Positions 45,102 through 55,965 are shown, numbered from the stretch's first letter. The stretch: 64,000 nucleotides of DNA from Oceanisphaera avium (GCF_002157875.1 NZ_CP021376.1:1302001-1366000), one strand, 5' to 3'. Made by a program: numbers and translations. The notes: generated by a model from the letters alone, not told the origin.

Positions 45102-45803
45102 GCCTAATACTTCTTTGGCAAAGGGGGTGCTAATTTTACGTTTAGCTTGAAAAGAGGCATTGTCTAATAAGTCTAATGCCGCTAATAAGGTATTCATATC
45201 TCGAGATAAACGGCTTAGCAAAAAACGTCCCACATCGGTGGGTAGCTTAAAACCACGCAGCTCAGAGCGTAACTGCAAAGCACTTAGCTTACCTTCATCA
45301 TCTAGCGGTTTAAGTTGGTACGCCACTCCCCAATCCAAGCGAGAAGCTAAATCCGCTAAGCGCAACCCCACATGGCGCGGTGCATGATTAGCCGTTACCA
45401 CTAATGAGCCAACGCCTTTTTCATGGCGGCGATTAAAAAAGTTAAACACCGCCTGCTCCCAGCTAGCCACGCCGGCAATGGCATCCAAATTATCTAAGCA
45501 CACCAGCGCTAATTGCTCCATGCCATCCAAAATATGCGGTGACATTTGAGGATGTAAGTCGAGCGAAATATAGCCAGCGACCGCTTGCTCACTATCTAAT
45601 TCCGCACAGGCCGCATGCAGTAGATGGGAGCGACCACTGCCTTCTTGCCCCCAAAAATAAAGCAAATTATCGCCCTGGCCAATGGCGGCGTTTTTTAAGG
45701 CGGTGATCAGCTGAGCATTATCGCCTGGGTAAAAACTGGCAAAAGTTTCATCGTCGGGCAATTGTACGGCTAAAGCGAGTTGCTGCTGAGTGTCATCTAT
45801 CAT
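45096..45803 (-). CDS. hda: DnaA regulatory inactivator Hda
   Basis: Hda binds the sliding clamp and stimulates DnaA-ATP hydrolysis to prevent re-initiation. The 235-residue length fits. The N-terminal clamp-binding QLALAVQLPDDETFASF is present. A degenerate P-loop (WGQEGSGRSHLLHA) and a Walker B-like VCLDNLDAIAG follow. The arginine-finger and sensor regions continue to the end. The gene lies next to uraA/upp, as in E. coli. Confidence 0.95.
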   Translation of the reverse strand: MIDDTQQQLALAVQLPDDETFASFYPGDNAQLITALKNAAIGQGDNLLYFWGQEGSGRSHLLHAACAELDSEQAVAGYISLDLHPQMSPHILDGMEQLALVCLDNLDAIAGVASWEQAVFNFFNRRHEKGVGSLVVTANHAPRHVGLRLADLASRLDWGVAYQLKPLDDEGKLSALQLRSELRGFKLPTDVGRFLLSRLSRDMNTLLAALDLLDNASFQAKRKISTPFAKEVLGL

Positions 45804-45845
45804 ATAAGCTCGGCCTCAGGCCCGAGAATGTTCGTCACTGGTAGG

Positions 45846-47123
45846 CTAGTGCACCGGACTTTTAGGTAAGACCAGATTTAATAAGATACCGACTATACCG
45901 CATAAGCTAATGCCTTGTAGACTAAAGCCACCAATTCCAAACGCCATGCCACCAATACCAAAGATCAAAATAACCGCCACAATACAAAGGTTGCGCGCTT
46001 GAGAAAGATCCACTTGGTGCTTAATCAAACTATTTAAGCCCACGGTAGCAATAGAGCCAAACAACAAAATCATAATGCCGCCCATAACAGGCGCGGGAAT
46101 ACTCAGCATGAGCGCACCAAACTTGCCGACAAATGCCAATACAATGGCAAAGCCTGCCGCCCACGTCATGATCACCGGATTAAAATTTTTAGTCAGCATC
46201 ACAGCACCGGTCACTTCTGAATAAGTAGTATTAGGCGGACCACCAAAACACGCCGCACCCATAGTGGCAATGCCATCACCTAAGATGGTGCGATGCAACC
46301 CTGGTTTTTTTAGATAATCTTTACCTGTTACTGAGCTAATCGCTAAAATATCACCAATATGCTCAATGGCCGGCGCTATGGCCACCGGCAACATAAACAG
46401 CACTGCCTGCCAATGCCACTGTGGCGCCACAAAATGGGGGAGAGAGAACCAAGCAGCACTGGTTACGCCACTAAAGTCCACCACCTTAAAATAAAGAGCT
46501 AAGCCATAACCCACCGCAATACCGGCGGTAATAGGCACCAATCGAAACACTCCTTTAGCCATAGTGGACACTAATAAGGTGGTAAGCAGTGCGGGCAGCG
46601 ATAACCACAGCGCAATATTTTGTTCAATTAATACCGCTGAACCATCGCCTGTTTTTCCAATCGCCATATTCACCGCCATGGGCGCCAGCCCCAGGCCAAT
46701 GACCATGATCACCGGCCCCACTACCACCGGCGGCAACAGTCGCGTTAATAAGGCAGTACCGCGCCAGCGTATCAGCTGGCTTAAAAGTACATACATAAAG
46801 CCAGCGGCCATAATGCCGCTCATGGTGGCAGGAATACCCCAAGTTTGTACGCCATATAAAATAGGTGCAATAAAAGCAAAGGAAGAGGCTAAAAAAATGG
46901 GCACCTGGCGCTTAGTGCAAATTTGAAAGACTAAGGTGCCAAGCCCAGCAGTAAATAAAGCAACGTTAGGGTCAAGACCGGTAATTAAAGGCATTAATAC
47001 CAGCGCGCCAAAGGCCACAAATAACATTTGTGAGCCCGCCAGTGCTTGGCGCAAAGGACTATGGGTAATGGCTATTTCGGGCTCGGGTGAAGTGGGCGCA
47101 TTTGGCGCAGAATCAGACGTCAT
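45846..47123 (-). CDS. uraA: Uracil permease UraA (NCS2 family)
   Basis: UraA imports uracil by proton symport. The 425-residue membrane protein has about fourteen hydrophobic segments. The family signature region is ISSVTGKDYLKKPGLHRTIL and GDGIATMGAACFGGPPNTTYSEVTGAV (about 260-300). It is preceded by upp on the same strand, the E. coli order for uracil salvage. A hairpin terminator between upp and uraA may reduce read-through. Confidence 0.95.
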   Translation of the reverse strand: MTSDSAPNAPTSPEPEIAITHSPLRQALAGSQMLFVAFGALVLMPLITGLDPNVALFTAGLGTLVFQICTKRQVPIFLASSFAFIAPILYGVQTWGIPATMSGIMAAGFMYVLLSQLIRWRGTALLTRLLPPVVVGPVIMVIGLGLAPMAVNMAIGKTGDGSAVLIEQNIALWLSLPALLTTLLVSTMAKGVFRLVPITAGIAVGYGLALYFKVVDFSGVTSAAWFSLPHFVAPQWHWQAVLFMLPVAIAPAIEHIGDILAISSVTGKDYLKKPGLHRTILGDGIATMGAACFGGPPNTTYSEVTGAVMLTKNFNPVIMTWAAGFAIVLAFVGKFGALMLSIPAPVMGGIMILLFGSIATVGLNSLIKHQVDLSQARNLCIVAVILIFGIGGMAFGIGGFSLQGISLCGIVGILLNLVLPKSPVH

Positions 47124-47160
47124 CGACTAGACCTTAGTTGACTAATAAAAAATTAACGGA

Positions 47161-47185
47161 AAAAAACCGGCCATGGCCGGTTTTA
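47161..47185 (-). terminator. Terminator/attenuator hairpin between upp and uraA
   Basis: An 18-bp perfect palindrome, AACCGGCCATGGCCGGTT, is flanked by A-runs and T-runs, so on the minus strand it is followed by TTTT. It lies just after the upp stop. It could set the upp/uraA expression ratio or give full termination. Confidence 0.85.
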
Positions 47186-47193
47186 AAAATCAG

Positions 47194-47820
47194 TTACTTA
47201 GTACCAAATATTTTATCGCCGGCATCCCCTAAGCCGGGGATAATATAACCATTACTATCGAGGCGCTCATCAATACCTGCGCAATAGACCTCTACCTCGG
47301 GATGTGCTGCCTCTAATGCACGTAGGCCCTCAGGTGCCGCCACTAATACGATAACTTTAAAGTGCTGGCAGCGTTTTTCTTTTAATAAGTCGATAGTAGC
47401 AATCATAGAGCCACCCGTGGCCAGCATAGGATCCACAATTAAGGCGATACGCTCATCAATATGGCTCACTAACTTATTAAAATAATGCACCGGTTGTAAG
47501 GTGTCTTCATCACGATATACCCCCACTACACTCACTCGTGCGCCGGGCATGTGTTCTAGTACGCCATCCATCATGCCTAAACCGGCACGCAAAATAGGCA
47601 CCACTGTGACTTTTTTGCCTTTTAGCTGATCGACGACGGTAGGGCCATTCCAGCCTTCTATGGTAGTGGTTTCGGTTTCAAAATCTGCTGTGGCTTCATA
47701 AGTGAGCAAGCTGCCAACTTCTCTGGCCAGCTCGCGAAAGCGTTTGGTGCTAATGTCGGCTTCGCGCATTAACCCTAACTTGTGTTTAACTAAAGGGTGT
47801 TTAACCTCAACGACTTTCAT
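47194..47820 (-). CDS. upp: Uracil phosphoribosyltransferase
   Basis: Upp makes UMP from uracil and PRPP. The 208-residue length is exact for the family. The N-terminal [14 protein letters not shown], the PRPP-binding [16 protein letters not shown], and the C-terminal uracil-binding [16 protein letters not shown] are all intact. It is upstream of uraA and divergent from purM. Confidence 0.98.
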   Translation of the reverse strand: MKVVEVKHPLVKHKLGLMREADISTKRFRELAREVGSLLTYEATADFETETTTIEGWNGPTVVDQLKGKKVTVVPILRAGLGMMDGVLEHMPGARVSVVGVYRDEDTLQPVHYFNKLVSHIDERIALIVDPMLATGGSMIATIDLLKEKRCQHFKVIVLVAAPEGLRALEAAHPEVEVYCAGIDERLDSNGYIIPGLGDAGDKIFGTK

Positions 47821-48275
47821 TCACCTATTCTCCCGACTTGTGTCTGCGCAGCCACACATGGACAACGCCCATATGCACAAAAAAACCGCAAAATTTTATC
47901 ATAAAAAAATCATCAACGGCAGATTTTTCCCACACTGACTTTAATATTTTCCAAATAAACACTAACTCATCAAATTACTAAACTCACGCTTAAGTGCGTA
48001 ATATGTGAACTCAACAAGCTCTGTTTATGTTTCAGGCGCAGAGCAATTATTTTAGCCCGTGGATGCGTGCGCAACTGTCTCTTTTTTAAAATGCATTTAC
48101 GTCTCAGGTCGCTGTGAGCTAGCACTGTATGGCGCATTAAATTAGAATAGCCAGCGAAACCGAGGCAAACCGCTAACCGTGTTAGTTTTTAGCCATGCCA
48201 GCCCCAATCTGGCGCGCTAAAATAACCAGGATAGCCACACTGTCTACCCCCCAAATAATGACAAGGTACTTTCTC
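47821..48275. other. Gene-free spacer between upp and purM
   Basis: This 455-bp A/T-rich divergent region carries both promoters. A small hairpin (CTAAC-CGT-GTTAG) followed by five T residues lies at 48173-48190 on the plus strand and could be an attenuator-like element before purM. A left half similar to a PurR operator (GGCAAACCG) is near 48164, but its right half does not match. No ORF is supported. Confidence 0.55.
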
Positions 48276-49313
48276 GTGACGCAGAACAAACCCCTGAGCT
48301 ATAAAGACGCTGGTGTCGATATTGATGCTGGTAATGCACTGGTAGAACGCATTAAAGGCGTGAGCCGTCGCACACAACGCCCAGAAGTAATGGGCGGACT
48401 CGGGGGCTTTGGCGCATTGTGCCAGCTTCCCACCGGCTATAAAGAACCGGTATTAGTAGCCGGCACCGATGGTGTTGGCACCAAATTACGCTTAGCTATC
48501 GATCTTAAACGCCACCAAGGCGTGGGCATCGACTTAGTTGCCATGTGCGTTAATGATTTAATTGTACAAGGTGGCGAGCCGCTATTTTTTCTCGATTACT
48601 ATGCCACCGGTAAATTAGACGTAGACGCCGCCGCTGAAGTCGTTACTGGCATAGGTAAAGGCTGTGAGCTCAGTGGTTGTGCCCTCATTGGTGGTGAAAC
48701 CGCAGAAATGCCCGGCATGTATCAAGCCGGTGATTACGACCTCGCCGGTTTTTGCGTAGGTGTGGTAGAAAAAAGTGCCATTATCGATGGCACTAAAGTG
48801 GCCGCCGGTGATGCGTTAATCGCTCTCGCTTCCAGTGGTCCGCACTCTAATGGCTTTTCGCTGATCCGTAAAATTTTAGAAGTCAGTAACGCCGACTTAC
48901 AGCAGCCCCTAGCTAACACTACCTTAGCCGATGCGCTAATGGAGCCCACGCGCATTTATGTAAAACCGGTATTAGCCTTACAGAAAAAATTTGATATTCA
49001 TGCGCTAAGCCATATTACCGGTGGCGGTTTTTGGGAAAACATTCCTCGCGTCTTACCAAAAGGCACGAAAGCACTCATTGATGGCAGCAGCTGGCAGTGG
49101 CCAGAGGTGTTTAATTGGTTACAAAAAGCGGGCAACGTAGAAACGAAAGAAATGTATCGCACCTTTAACTGTGGTGTGGGCATGGTGATCGCCCTACCCG
49201 CAGCGCAAGCTAAGGCCGCCGTAGACTTTATGAACAACCAAGGCGAGCAATGCTGGTTAATTGGTCACATTGATAGCGCAAGTACTGATGAAGAGCAGGT
49301 TGAAATTAAATGA
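48276..49313 (+). CDS. purM: Phosphoribosylformylglycinamidine cyclo-ligase (AIR synthetase)
   Basis: PurM catalyses the fifth step of purine synthesis (FGAM to AIR). The GTG at 48276 ([17 protein letters not shown]) has AAGG 9 nt upstream and gives 345 residues, the E. coli length. Upstream in-frame ATGs would add a non-conserved leader. Motifs include GAGVDID-like [24 protein letters not shown], and [13 protein letters not shown]. It overlaps purN by ATGA. Confidence 0.97.
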   Translation: MTQNKPLSYKDAGVDIDAGNALVERIKGVSRRTQRPEVMGGLGGFGALCQLPTGYKEPVLVAGTDGVGTKLRLAIDLKRHQGVGIDLVAMCVNDLIVQGGEPLFFLDYYATGKLDVDAAAEVVTGIGKGCELSGCALIGGETAEMPGMYQAGDYDLAGFCVGVVEKSAIIDGTKVAAGDALIALASSGPHSNGFSLIRKILEVSNADLQQPLANTTLADALMEPTRIYVKPVLALQKKFDIHALSHITGGGFWENIPRVLPKGTKALIDGSSWQWPEVFNWLQKAGNVETKEMYRTFNCGVGMVIALPAAQAKAAVDFMNNQGEQCWLIGHIDSASTDEEQVEIK

Positions 49314-49969
49314 GTGTTGCCCAAGCAAGCCGCACGACTAATAACATAGTGGTGCTTATTTCCGGTAATGGCAGTAATTTACAAGCGCTGCTCGACCAAT
49401 CTCCGCCATTAGGCGGTGAAATTGTGGCGGTAGTGAGCAATAACGCCAATGCCTATGGCTTAACGCGCGCTCAAGACGCAGGCATTGCCAGTCATGTGGT
49501 AGACCATAAAGACTTTAGTGATCGGTTAAGCTTTGATAAGGCGCTAATGGCAATCATTGACCAATATGAGCCTAATTTGGTCGTGCTGGCCGGCTTTATG
49601 CGTATTTTAACGCCAGAATTTGTCCAGCATTATCAACATTGCTTGCTTAATATTCATCCCTCTTTACTCCCTCGCTATCAAGGCTTACACACCCATCAAC
49701 AAGCCATTGATGCCGGTGATGCCGAGCATGGTTGCAGTGTGCACTTTGTCACCGACCACCTCGATGGCGGGCCGGTTATCTTGCAAGCGCAAGTGCCAGT
49801 ATTTGAAGATGATGATGCAGCAGGCCTTGCCGAGCGCGTACAAGTCCAAGAGCATGCGATTTATCCACTCACCATACGCTGGTTTTGTGAAGGTCGCGTA
49901 GTACTGTATCAGGGTAAAGCTTATCTTGATGGCGCCCTGCTGCCTGAACAAGGTTATGCCCAAGAATAG
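49310..49969 (+). CDS. purN: Phosphoribosylglycinamide formyltransferase PurN
   Basis: PurN formylates GAR with 10-formyl-THF in purine synthesis. The 219-residue protein has [16 protein letters not shown] near the N-terminus and the catalytic Asn/His motif in [16 protein letters not shown]-like [15 protein letters not shown] follows, with the catalytic Asp in the last motif. It overlaps purM by 4 bp and is followed by a terminator. Confidence 0.97.
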   Translation: MSVAQASRTTNNIVVLISGNGSNLQALLDQSPPLGGEIVAVVSNNANAYGLTRAQDAGIASHVVDHKDFSDRLSFDKALMAIIDQYEPNLVVLAGFMRILTPEFVQHYQHCLLNIHPSLLPRYQGLHTHQQAIDAGDAEHGCSVHFVTDHLDGGPVILQAQVPVFEDDDAAGLAERVQVQEHAIYPLTIRWFCEGRVVLYQGKAYLDGALLPEQGYAQE

Positions 49970-49993
49970 CGTTAGACATTAGATGAAAATAAT

Positions 49994-50026
49994 AAACCTC
50001 GAGTCTCACGGCTCGGGGTTTTGTTT
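49994..50026 (+). terminator. Terminator after purN
   Basis: AACCTCGAG and CTCGGGGTT pair (one G-U) around an 8-nt loop, followed by TTTGTTTTTT. It lies 25 bp after purN. Confidence 0.88.
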
Positions 50027-50175
50027 TTTAAGCGGTCGTTAACAATACCTTAGGCTTTAACACCCAACAATCAGAGCCAATGCAAGACGCCATGGCACTT
50101 TTCCCTTAAGATGGCCCTCCATTTTTATTGCGATCCCCGCGCTTCGCTGAACTTAATCTAGGTAATAACGTAGTT

Positions 50176-51402
50176 ATGACGACAGATGTGAACCTTCCCC
50201 ACTCCCGCTTGCCACCAACGCGCACGGTTAAGCGAGGCGTTATTTTACTGGTCTTAGCACTGGGTACTTTTATCTTAGGCTTGGCAGAGTTTTCAATGAT
50301 GCCGATGCTGCCTCTTATCAGTGACACATTTAATAGTACGCCTGCGCAAAGTGGCTATGCCATTAGTGCTTATGCACTTGGCGTGGTGGTAGGGGCGCCT
50401 ATTTTAATGCTGGCAACGGCCAATATTAAAAAGCGCACCGCCTTATTAATATTTTTAAGCTTAATGGCGGTAGCTAATACCTTAAGTGCCTTTGCTAGCT
50501 CACTTGAGCAATTGGTATTGTTTCGATTTTTAAGTGGCCTGCCCCACGGCGCTTATTTTGGCGCCGCTATTTTATTTGCCTCTACCCTAGCGCCTCTTGG
50601 CAAGCGAGCCCGCTTTATGTCGAATGTCTTTATGGGCTTAACCATTGCCACCATAGTCGGCGTGCCTATTACCACCTTAGTAGGACAATATTTAAGTTGG
50701 CGATATTGCTTGGCCGGTGCTGGCGTCTTATCTTTTATCGCCTTTATCTGCGTGTATCGCTTAGTACCACAACTCAAAAACAGCCAAGCGTCTCATTTAT
50801 TAAATGAGTTAGGGGTATTAAAAGATAAACTGGTGTGGTCGATATTGGGCATAGTGATTATTGGTTTTGGTGGGGTATTTTGTATTTACACTTATATTGC
50901 CGACACCATGTTAGACGTCACGCAAAGCCCGGCTTACACTATTTCGATTGCCATGGTGATGTTTGGCATTGGCTCTACTTTAGGCAATTATGTGTTAGGG
51001 AAAGCCGCCGATAAGTCGGCTCTTAATAGCACCGGCTGGGTATTAGTAGGCGCGGTATTGTTTGGGATAGCTTATGTCTGGGCCAGTCAGCATCTTTGGC
51101 TATTATATGGCGTGGTCTTTTTTATTGGCTGCAGCCTAGGGCTTGCCACTTTAATTCAAAGCTTATTAATGGATGTGTCACCAACTGGTCACGCCATGAT
51201 AGGCGCGCTGGTACAATGTGCCTTTAATATTGCTAACGCCATTGGACCTTGGTTAGGCGGCATTATGATAGCCAACGGCGGTGCGCCCAGCGACACCGGT
51301 TATGTGGCTGCGACGTTATTTGGTGGTGGCTTAGTGATGTGGGCGCTAAGCTATATTCAGATACAGCGCCAACAACATAAGCTTGCTCTGTGTAAGGTGT
51401 AA
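50176..51402 (+). CDS. MFS transporter (DHA1/AraJ-like exporter)
   Basis: This 408-residue inner-membrane protein has twelve hydrophobic segments. The first helix (VILLVLALGTFILGLAEFSMMPMLPLI) and the segment SAYALGVVVGAPILM resemble sugar- and nucleoside-efflux members such as AraJ, YdhP and NepI. The ATG at 50176 (MTTDVNLP) is preferred over an upstream start at 50128. The substrate is unknown. It is convergent with a DUF2177 gene, 1 bp apart. Confidence 0.9.
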   Translation: MTTDVNLPHSRLPPTRTVKRGVILLVLALGTFILGLAEFSMMPMLPLISDTFNSTPAQSGYAISAYALGVVVGAPILMLATANIKKRTALLIFLSLMAVANTLSAFASSLEQLVLFRFLSGLPHGAYFGAAILFASTLAPLGKRARFMSNVFMGLTIATIVGVPITTLVGQYLSWRYCLAGAGVLSFIAFICVYRLVPQLKNSQASHLLNELGVLKDKLVWSILGIVIIGFGGVFCIYTYIADTMLDVTQSPAYTISIAMVMFGIGSTLGNYVLGKAADKSALNSTGWVLVGAVLFGIAYVWASQHLWLLYGVVFFIGCSLGLATLIQSLLMDVSPTGHAMIGALVQCAFNIANAIGPWLGGIMIANGGAPSDTGYVAATLFGGGLVMWALSYIQIQRQQHKLALCKV

Positions 51403-51403
51403 A

Positions 51404-51817
51404 TTAAGCTAGCCAGTTAAAGCGATAAGCCAGCGCGGCCACTCCAGCACTTACGGCACCCGTTAATAAGCCGCCCCACAGAAAATCCACGAGGGCGGTT
51501 TCTAGAGTAAAGCCTTTATAGAGAGCCAAGTTAGTAAAGTCGTAGGTGCCATAGGCCATTAATCCAATTAGGCCTCCCAGCAAGAAAATGCCAATCACGC
51601 TAGTACCGACTTTAATTTGTGGATATAGCACTAAGAGACACAGCGCTAATATATAAAAAAGATAAAACGCACCGGCAGCCCCCATATTGGGTTTATCTGC
51701 AAGTAAATGACCTATTCTTGGCTCATAGAATAAGCCCTTCATGGTGGTTAACCACACTGTATCCACTCCCAAAAAGATAACTACTGCCGCCAGATAAACA
51801 AAGACATAGCCCATCAT
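51404..51817 (-). CDS. DUF2177 membrane protein
   Basis: This 137-residue protein has four hydrophobic segments. The DUF2177 patterns VDTVWLTTMKGLFYEPRIGHLLADKPN and GTYDFTNLALYKGFTLETALVDFLWG are conserved. Function is unknown; it is an integral membrane protein. It stands 51 bp upstream in the window of yafJ, on the same strand. Two adjacent ATG codons are possible starts; the first is reported. Confidence 0.9.
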   Translation of the reverse strand: MMGYVFVYLAAVVIFLGVDTVWLTTMKGLFYEPRIGHLLADKPNMGAAGAFYLFYILALCLLVLYPQIKVGTSVIGIFLLGGLIGLMAYGTYDFTNLALYKGFTLETALVDFLWGGLLTGAVSAGVAALAYRFNWLA

Positions 51818-51868
51818 ATTATCCTTTTGTTGTACGCGCGTAATGGCCCTTTGTTTTAGCCTAGTCGA

Positions 51869-52660
51869 CTAAACTAAGTCGGTGGCAGCAATACGCTCAC
51901 CCAGTAAGAATAAATTAAACTCTCCAGGCTGCATTTTCTGCCACGGCTCATTATGAGTTAGCGGTTGCGTGGCAATCACGGTCACGACATCGTTGGGTGT
52001 GGTTTCTTTTTGAAAGTCTATTTCTACATCTTCATCAATTAAACGGGCGGGGCCAAAAGGGGCGCGACGAGTTAACCAATGTAAGTTATTAGTACAATAG
52101 GTCATTAAATACTCGCCATCGGTAAGCAGCATATTAAAGACCCCAAAACCGCGCAGCTCATCGCATAAACTGGCCACATACTGAAACATGGCTCGCATCT
52201 CGGCCCCCGCTTCGGGCTTAGTGGGGTAGCGACGCTCCATGGCATCGAGTAGCCAACAAAAAGCTAATTCACTGTCGGTTTCGCCCACCGGATTATGACG
52301 CCCAGTTTGCAAATGACTGTAATCACTTAACTGGCCATTATGAGCAAAGGTCCAATAACGTCCCCACAATTCACGAGTAAAAGGATGAGTGTTTTCAAGT
52401 GCAATGCCGCCGCGATTCGCTTGGCGAATATGACTGATCACAGAGCAGCTTTTAATGGGATACTCTTGTACTAATTTAGCAATGCGTGACTGGCTAGAAG
52501 GCTTAGGATCCTTAAAGGTGCGCAAGCCTTTACCTTCGTAAAAGACGATGCCCCAGCCATCTTTATGGGGGCCGGTGCGCCCGCCCCGTTGAATTAGGCC
52601 GGTAAAGCTAAAACAAATATCCGTGGGCACATTCGCGCTCATCCCTAGCAGTTCACACAT
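51869..52660 (-). CDS. yafJ: Class II glutamine amidotransferase YafJ
   Basis: The 263-residue protein has an N-terminal nucleophile Cys2 ([14 protein letters not shown]). The glutaminase core has [43 protein letters not shown] and [13 protein letters not shown]. It is a class II (Ntn) glutamine amidotransferase. Its partner domain or acceptor substrate is unknown. It lies 5 bp after gmhA, as in E. coli (lpcA-yafJ). Confidence 0.95.
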   Translation of the reverse strand: MCELLGMSANVPTDICFSFTGLIQRGGRTGPHKDGWGIVFYEGKGLRTFKDPKPSSQSRIAKLVQEYPIKSCSVISHIRQANRGGIALENTHPFTRELWGRYWTFAHNGQLSDYSHLQTGRHNPVGETDSELAFCWLLDAMERRYPTKPEAGAEMRAMFQYVASLCDELRGFGVFNMLLTDGEYLMTYCTNNLHWLTRRAPFGPARLIDEDVEIDFQKETTPNDVVTVIATQPLTHNEPWQKMQPGEFNLFLLGERIAATDLV

Positions 52661-52665
52661 AATAG

Positions 52666-53247
52666 TTACGCTTGCTCCATTTCTTTTTCAATTAATTGGA
52701 TCAAAATATGAATAATCTTAATGTGCACTTCTTGGATACGATCTGCATAACCAAAATGAGGAACTCGGATTTCAATGTCTGCCAGACCCGCCATCTTGCC
52801 GCCATCTTTACCAGTGAGTGCGATAACTTTAATGCCCTTCGCCTTAGCAGCAGTAATCGCATTAATAATATTGGCTGAATTACCGCTAGTAGATAAACCA
52901 AACAGCACATCCCCTGGCTGACCCACGGCTTCTAAATAGCGTGAAAAGACAAATTCAAAACCAAAATCATTGGCCACACAAGAAATATGGCTAGGATCTG
53001 AGATGGCAATGGCCGCATAGCCAGGGCGATTTTCTCGATAGCGCCCCGTTAATTCTTCGGCAAAGTGCATGGCATCACAGTGAGAGCCGCCATTACCACA
53101 AGACAATACTTTTGAGCCGGCCTTAAAACGCTCAGCCAATAACTTAGCAGCCTGCTCAATTGCCGCTAAATTATTGTCATCGGCTAAGAAGCGCTGTAGC
53201 ACCTCACTCGCTTCTATCAGTTCGTTGCGGATCAGACTCTGATACAT
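52666..53247 (-). CDS. gmhA: Sedoheptulose-7-phosphate isomerase GmhA
   Basis: GmhA makes D-glycero-D-manno-heptose 7-phosphate for the LPS inner core. The ATG at 53247 ([10 protein letters not shown]), with AGAGG 7-8 nt upstream, gives 193 residues, one more than E. coli. Motifs include [41 protein letters not shown] and [15 protein letters not shown] (SIS domain). It is in the gmhA-yafJ operon, divergent from fadE, the same synteny as E. coli. Confidence 0.97.
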   Translation of the reverse strand: MYQSLIRNELIEASEVLQRFLADDNNLAAIEQAAKLLAERFKAGSKVLSCGNGGSHCDAMHFAEELTGRYRENRPGYAAIAISDPSHISCVANDFGFEFVFSRYLEAVGQPGDVLFGLSTSGNSANIINAITAAKAKGIKVIALTGKDGGKMAGLADIEIRVPHFGYADRIQEVHIKIIHILIQLIEKEMEQA

Positions 53248-53428
53248 GGAATTGCCTCTCACTCACAAAAAATCTATTTTGGCATAGATTACGCCAAGCG
53301 CCCAGCGCCGTGGTGCCTTGAGAAGGCGCACCATTCACAGTTCACTTAATTAATAACAGTAGCTAAGTAACGCCGTTAACTTTTTCATTACTTGATTTAA
53401 ACATTTGTATACCTTACAACTAATCACA

Positions 53429-53445
53429 TACAGGTCTGACCTGAC
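53429..53445 (+). promoter_or_regulatory. FadR-type operator upstream of fadE
   Basis: TACAGGTCTGACCTGAC contains the core GGTCNGACC of the FadR operator in a near-perfect palindrome (AGGTCTGACCT). It lies about 30 bp before the fadE start. In E. coli FadR represses fadE in the absence of long-chain acyl-CoA, so this site has the expected place and function. Confidence 0.75.
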
Positions 53446-53476
53446 TTTACATAATTCCCTGCCAAAGGAGTGTTTG

Positions 53477-55219
53477 ATGATAACCCTACTACTGCTCTTG
53501 CTTGCTTGGGGAGTGTTGGCCTATCGCCGCGCGCCGTTAGGCACTTTTACTATTACCACCGCTGTCATCTTAATCGCTGGCACCTTATGGGGTGAAGTAG
53601 GCCCCGCAAGCTGGCTTATCTTTGTGCTGGTGGCCGCCCTTATTAATATCTTAGCGCTGCGCACCTCTCTACTCAGTGCGCCTATGTTTCGACTGTATAA
53701 GCGCATTATGCCCCAAATGTCGAGAACCGAGCGTGAGGCCATAGAAGCCGGCACCGTCTGGTGGGAAGCTGAGCTATTTGCAGGCAAACCAAACTGGGAG
53801 CGGTTGCACGCTTTTCCAAAACCTAAGCTTAGCGAAGAAGAACAAGCGTTCTTAGATGGGCCGGTGGCCGAAGTTTGCCGCATGACCAACGACTGGCAAG
53901 TCACTCATGAATTAGCCGACTTATCACCCGAGGTGTGGGCCTATTTAAAAGAGCATAAGTTTTTTGCCATGATCATTAAAAAACAATATGGCGGCTTAGA
54001 ATTCTCTGCTTATGCTCAGTCTCGGGTATTACAAAAACTCTGTACCACCAGCGCCGTGTTAGCTTCTACGGTAGGTGTGCCCAACTCCCTTGGGCCGGGT
54101 GAGCTATTGCAGCACTATGGCACCACAGCCCAAAAAGATTATTATTTACCCCGTCTAGCAGCGGGAGAAGAAATTCCCTGTTTTGCGCTCACCGGCCCTG
54201 AAGCAGGCTCTGATGCCGGCGCAATTCCCGATGTGGGCATTATTTGTAAAGGGGAATGGCAAGGCGAGCAAGTGCTTGGTATGCGCTTAACATGGAATAA
54301 ACGCTATATTACGCTCGCGCCTATTGCTACCGTACTAGGCTTGGCTTTTAAGCTACAAGACCCAGATGCCTTATTGGGTAATAAGCCAAACTTAGGCATT
54401 ACTTGTGCCTTAATTCCTACCGACTTAGCCGGCATTACCATTGGCCGGCGCCATTTTCCGCTGAACGTGCCTTTTCAAAACGGCCCAACCCAAGGTCAAA
54501 ATGTCTTTGTGCCCTTAAGCTTTATTATTGGCGGGCCCGAGATGGCCGGACAAGGATGGCGCATGTTGTCAGAGTGTCTATCGGTGGGGCGTGGCATCAC
54601 TCTTCCCTCTACCGCCACTGCTGGCACTCGTCTGTCTGCATTAGCATCGGGCGCTTATAGTCGAATTCGTCGCCAGTTTCGTATTCCTATTGGCAAGATG
54701 GAGGGGATTGAAGAACCCTTGGCACGCCTTGGCGGTAATGCCTATCTTTCTGATGCGGCAAGTCAGCTCACCGTCACCGGCATAGATATGGGTGAAAAAC
54801 CCTCAGTAATTTCAGCCATTGTGAAATACCATCTTACTCATCGCAGTCAGCAATGTTTAATTGATGCTATGGATATTCATGGCGGCAAAGGCATTTGTTT
54901 AGGGCCTAATAACTATTTAGCCCGTGGCTACCAAGGCGCTCCCATCGCCATCACAGTCGAAGGCGCAAATATTTTAACGCGCTCTATGATCATCTACGGC
55001 CAAGGCGCTATTCGTTGCCACCCTTTTGTATTAAAAGAAATGTTAGCAGCACAAGTCCCCGACCCGCAGAGCGCACTGCGCCAATTTGATGCCGCTGTGT
55101 TTGGTCATATTGGCTTTGCTATTAGCAACCTGGTGGCCAGTTTATGGTTAGGCCTCACTAATGCTCGCTTTAGCATGAGTCCCGTCACGGATGCCACCGC
55201 CCCTATTATCGCCATATGA
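53477..55219 (+). pseudogene. fadE: fadE, N-terminal part (acyl-CoA dehydrogenase; frameshifted)
   Basis: FadE is the membrane-associated acyl-CoA dehydrogenase that begins beta-oxidation. From the ATG at 53477 ([17 protein letters not shown] at about 6 nt) this ORF gives 580 residues. It has two hydrophobic N-terminal segments and the dehydrogenase region: [56 protein letters not shown], and the catalytic-region [20 protein letters not shown]. It ends abruptly in DATAPIIAI. Homologous FadE continues RYYQHLNRLSANL, which is found in the -1 frame from a C4 run at 55200-55203. This could be an assembly error, a real mutation or programmed frameshifting. Confidence 0.85.
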
Positions 55220-55965
55220 ACCGCTTAAGCGCCAACTTAAGCCTATTATCTGATATTTCTATGGCTACCTTAGGTGGCGAGCTTAAACGAAAAGAGCGAC
55301 TCTCGGCGCGGCTTGGCGATATCTTAAGTCAGCTTTATTTAGTGTCCGCCACCTTAAAGCGCTTTAATGATGAAGGCCGCCCTGAGGCGCTCTTACCTTT
55401 GGTACACTGGGCTTGCCAAGATGGCTTATATCAGGCGCAAAGCGCAATGCTAGGATTATTAGACAACTTTCCTTCACGCTTAACCGCGCTATTATTGGAT
55501 GTGATCATTATGCCCTGGGGCCCGCGTTTAATGGCACCCTCGGATCGCTTAGATAAAGTCGTAGCGCGTTCACTACAAAATACCGGTGGGGTGCGCGATG
55601 CACTGGCGAAAGATTTATACCTTACGCCTGAGGCAAGCAATCCGCTGGGCATGCTAGAGCAGGCCTTACTGGATATTGAACAAGCAGAGCCTATTTATAA
55701 TAAAATAGTGGATGTGCTGGGGCGGCGCCCCTTCACCGGTTTAGATAAGCTAGGCGAAGAAGCCCTAAGCGCAGAAATTATTACTCAAGAACAAGCAGCC
55801 ATATTAAGCAAAGCCGAAACTAGCCGCTTACAGACCATTAACGTGGATGATTTTGCACCACTGGATTTGGTGGTCAATAAAGCGCTCTTTAAGGATGATC
55901 TCTATAATGAACCCACGGCGCATCGCCCTAAGCTAAAAGTCACATTGACTGCTAAAAACTCTTAA
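55216..55965 (+). pseudogene. fadE: fadE, C-terminal part (separate ORF after frameshift)
   Basis: This ORF of 249 residues starts [21 protein letters not shown] and continues LKRKERLSARLGDILSQLY, matching the C-terminal domain of FadE-type acyl-CoA dehydrogenases (DUF1974 region). The in-frame codons just upstream of the ATG read RPYYRH, which equals the missing junction of the first ORF. Its ATG overlaps the first ORF stop as ATGA, so re-initiation is possible. Together both parts total near the usual 815 residues. Confidence 0.85.

Noticed and set aside
48155..48185. PurR operator before purM
   Set aside because: Only the left half (GGCAAACCG) resembles the consensus; the right half has several mismatches.
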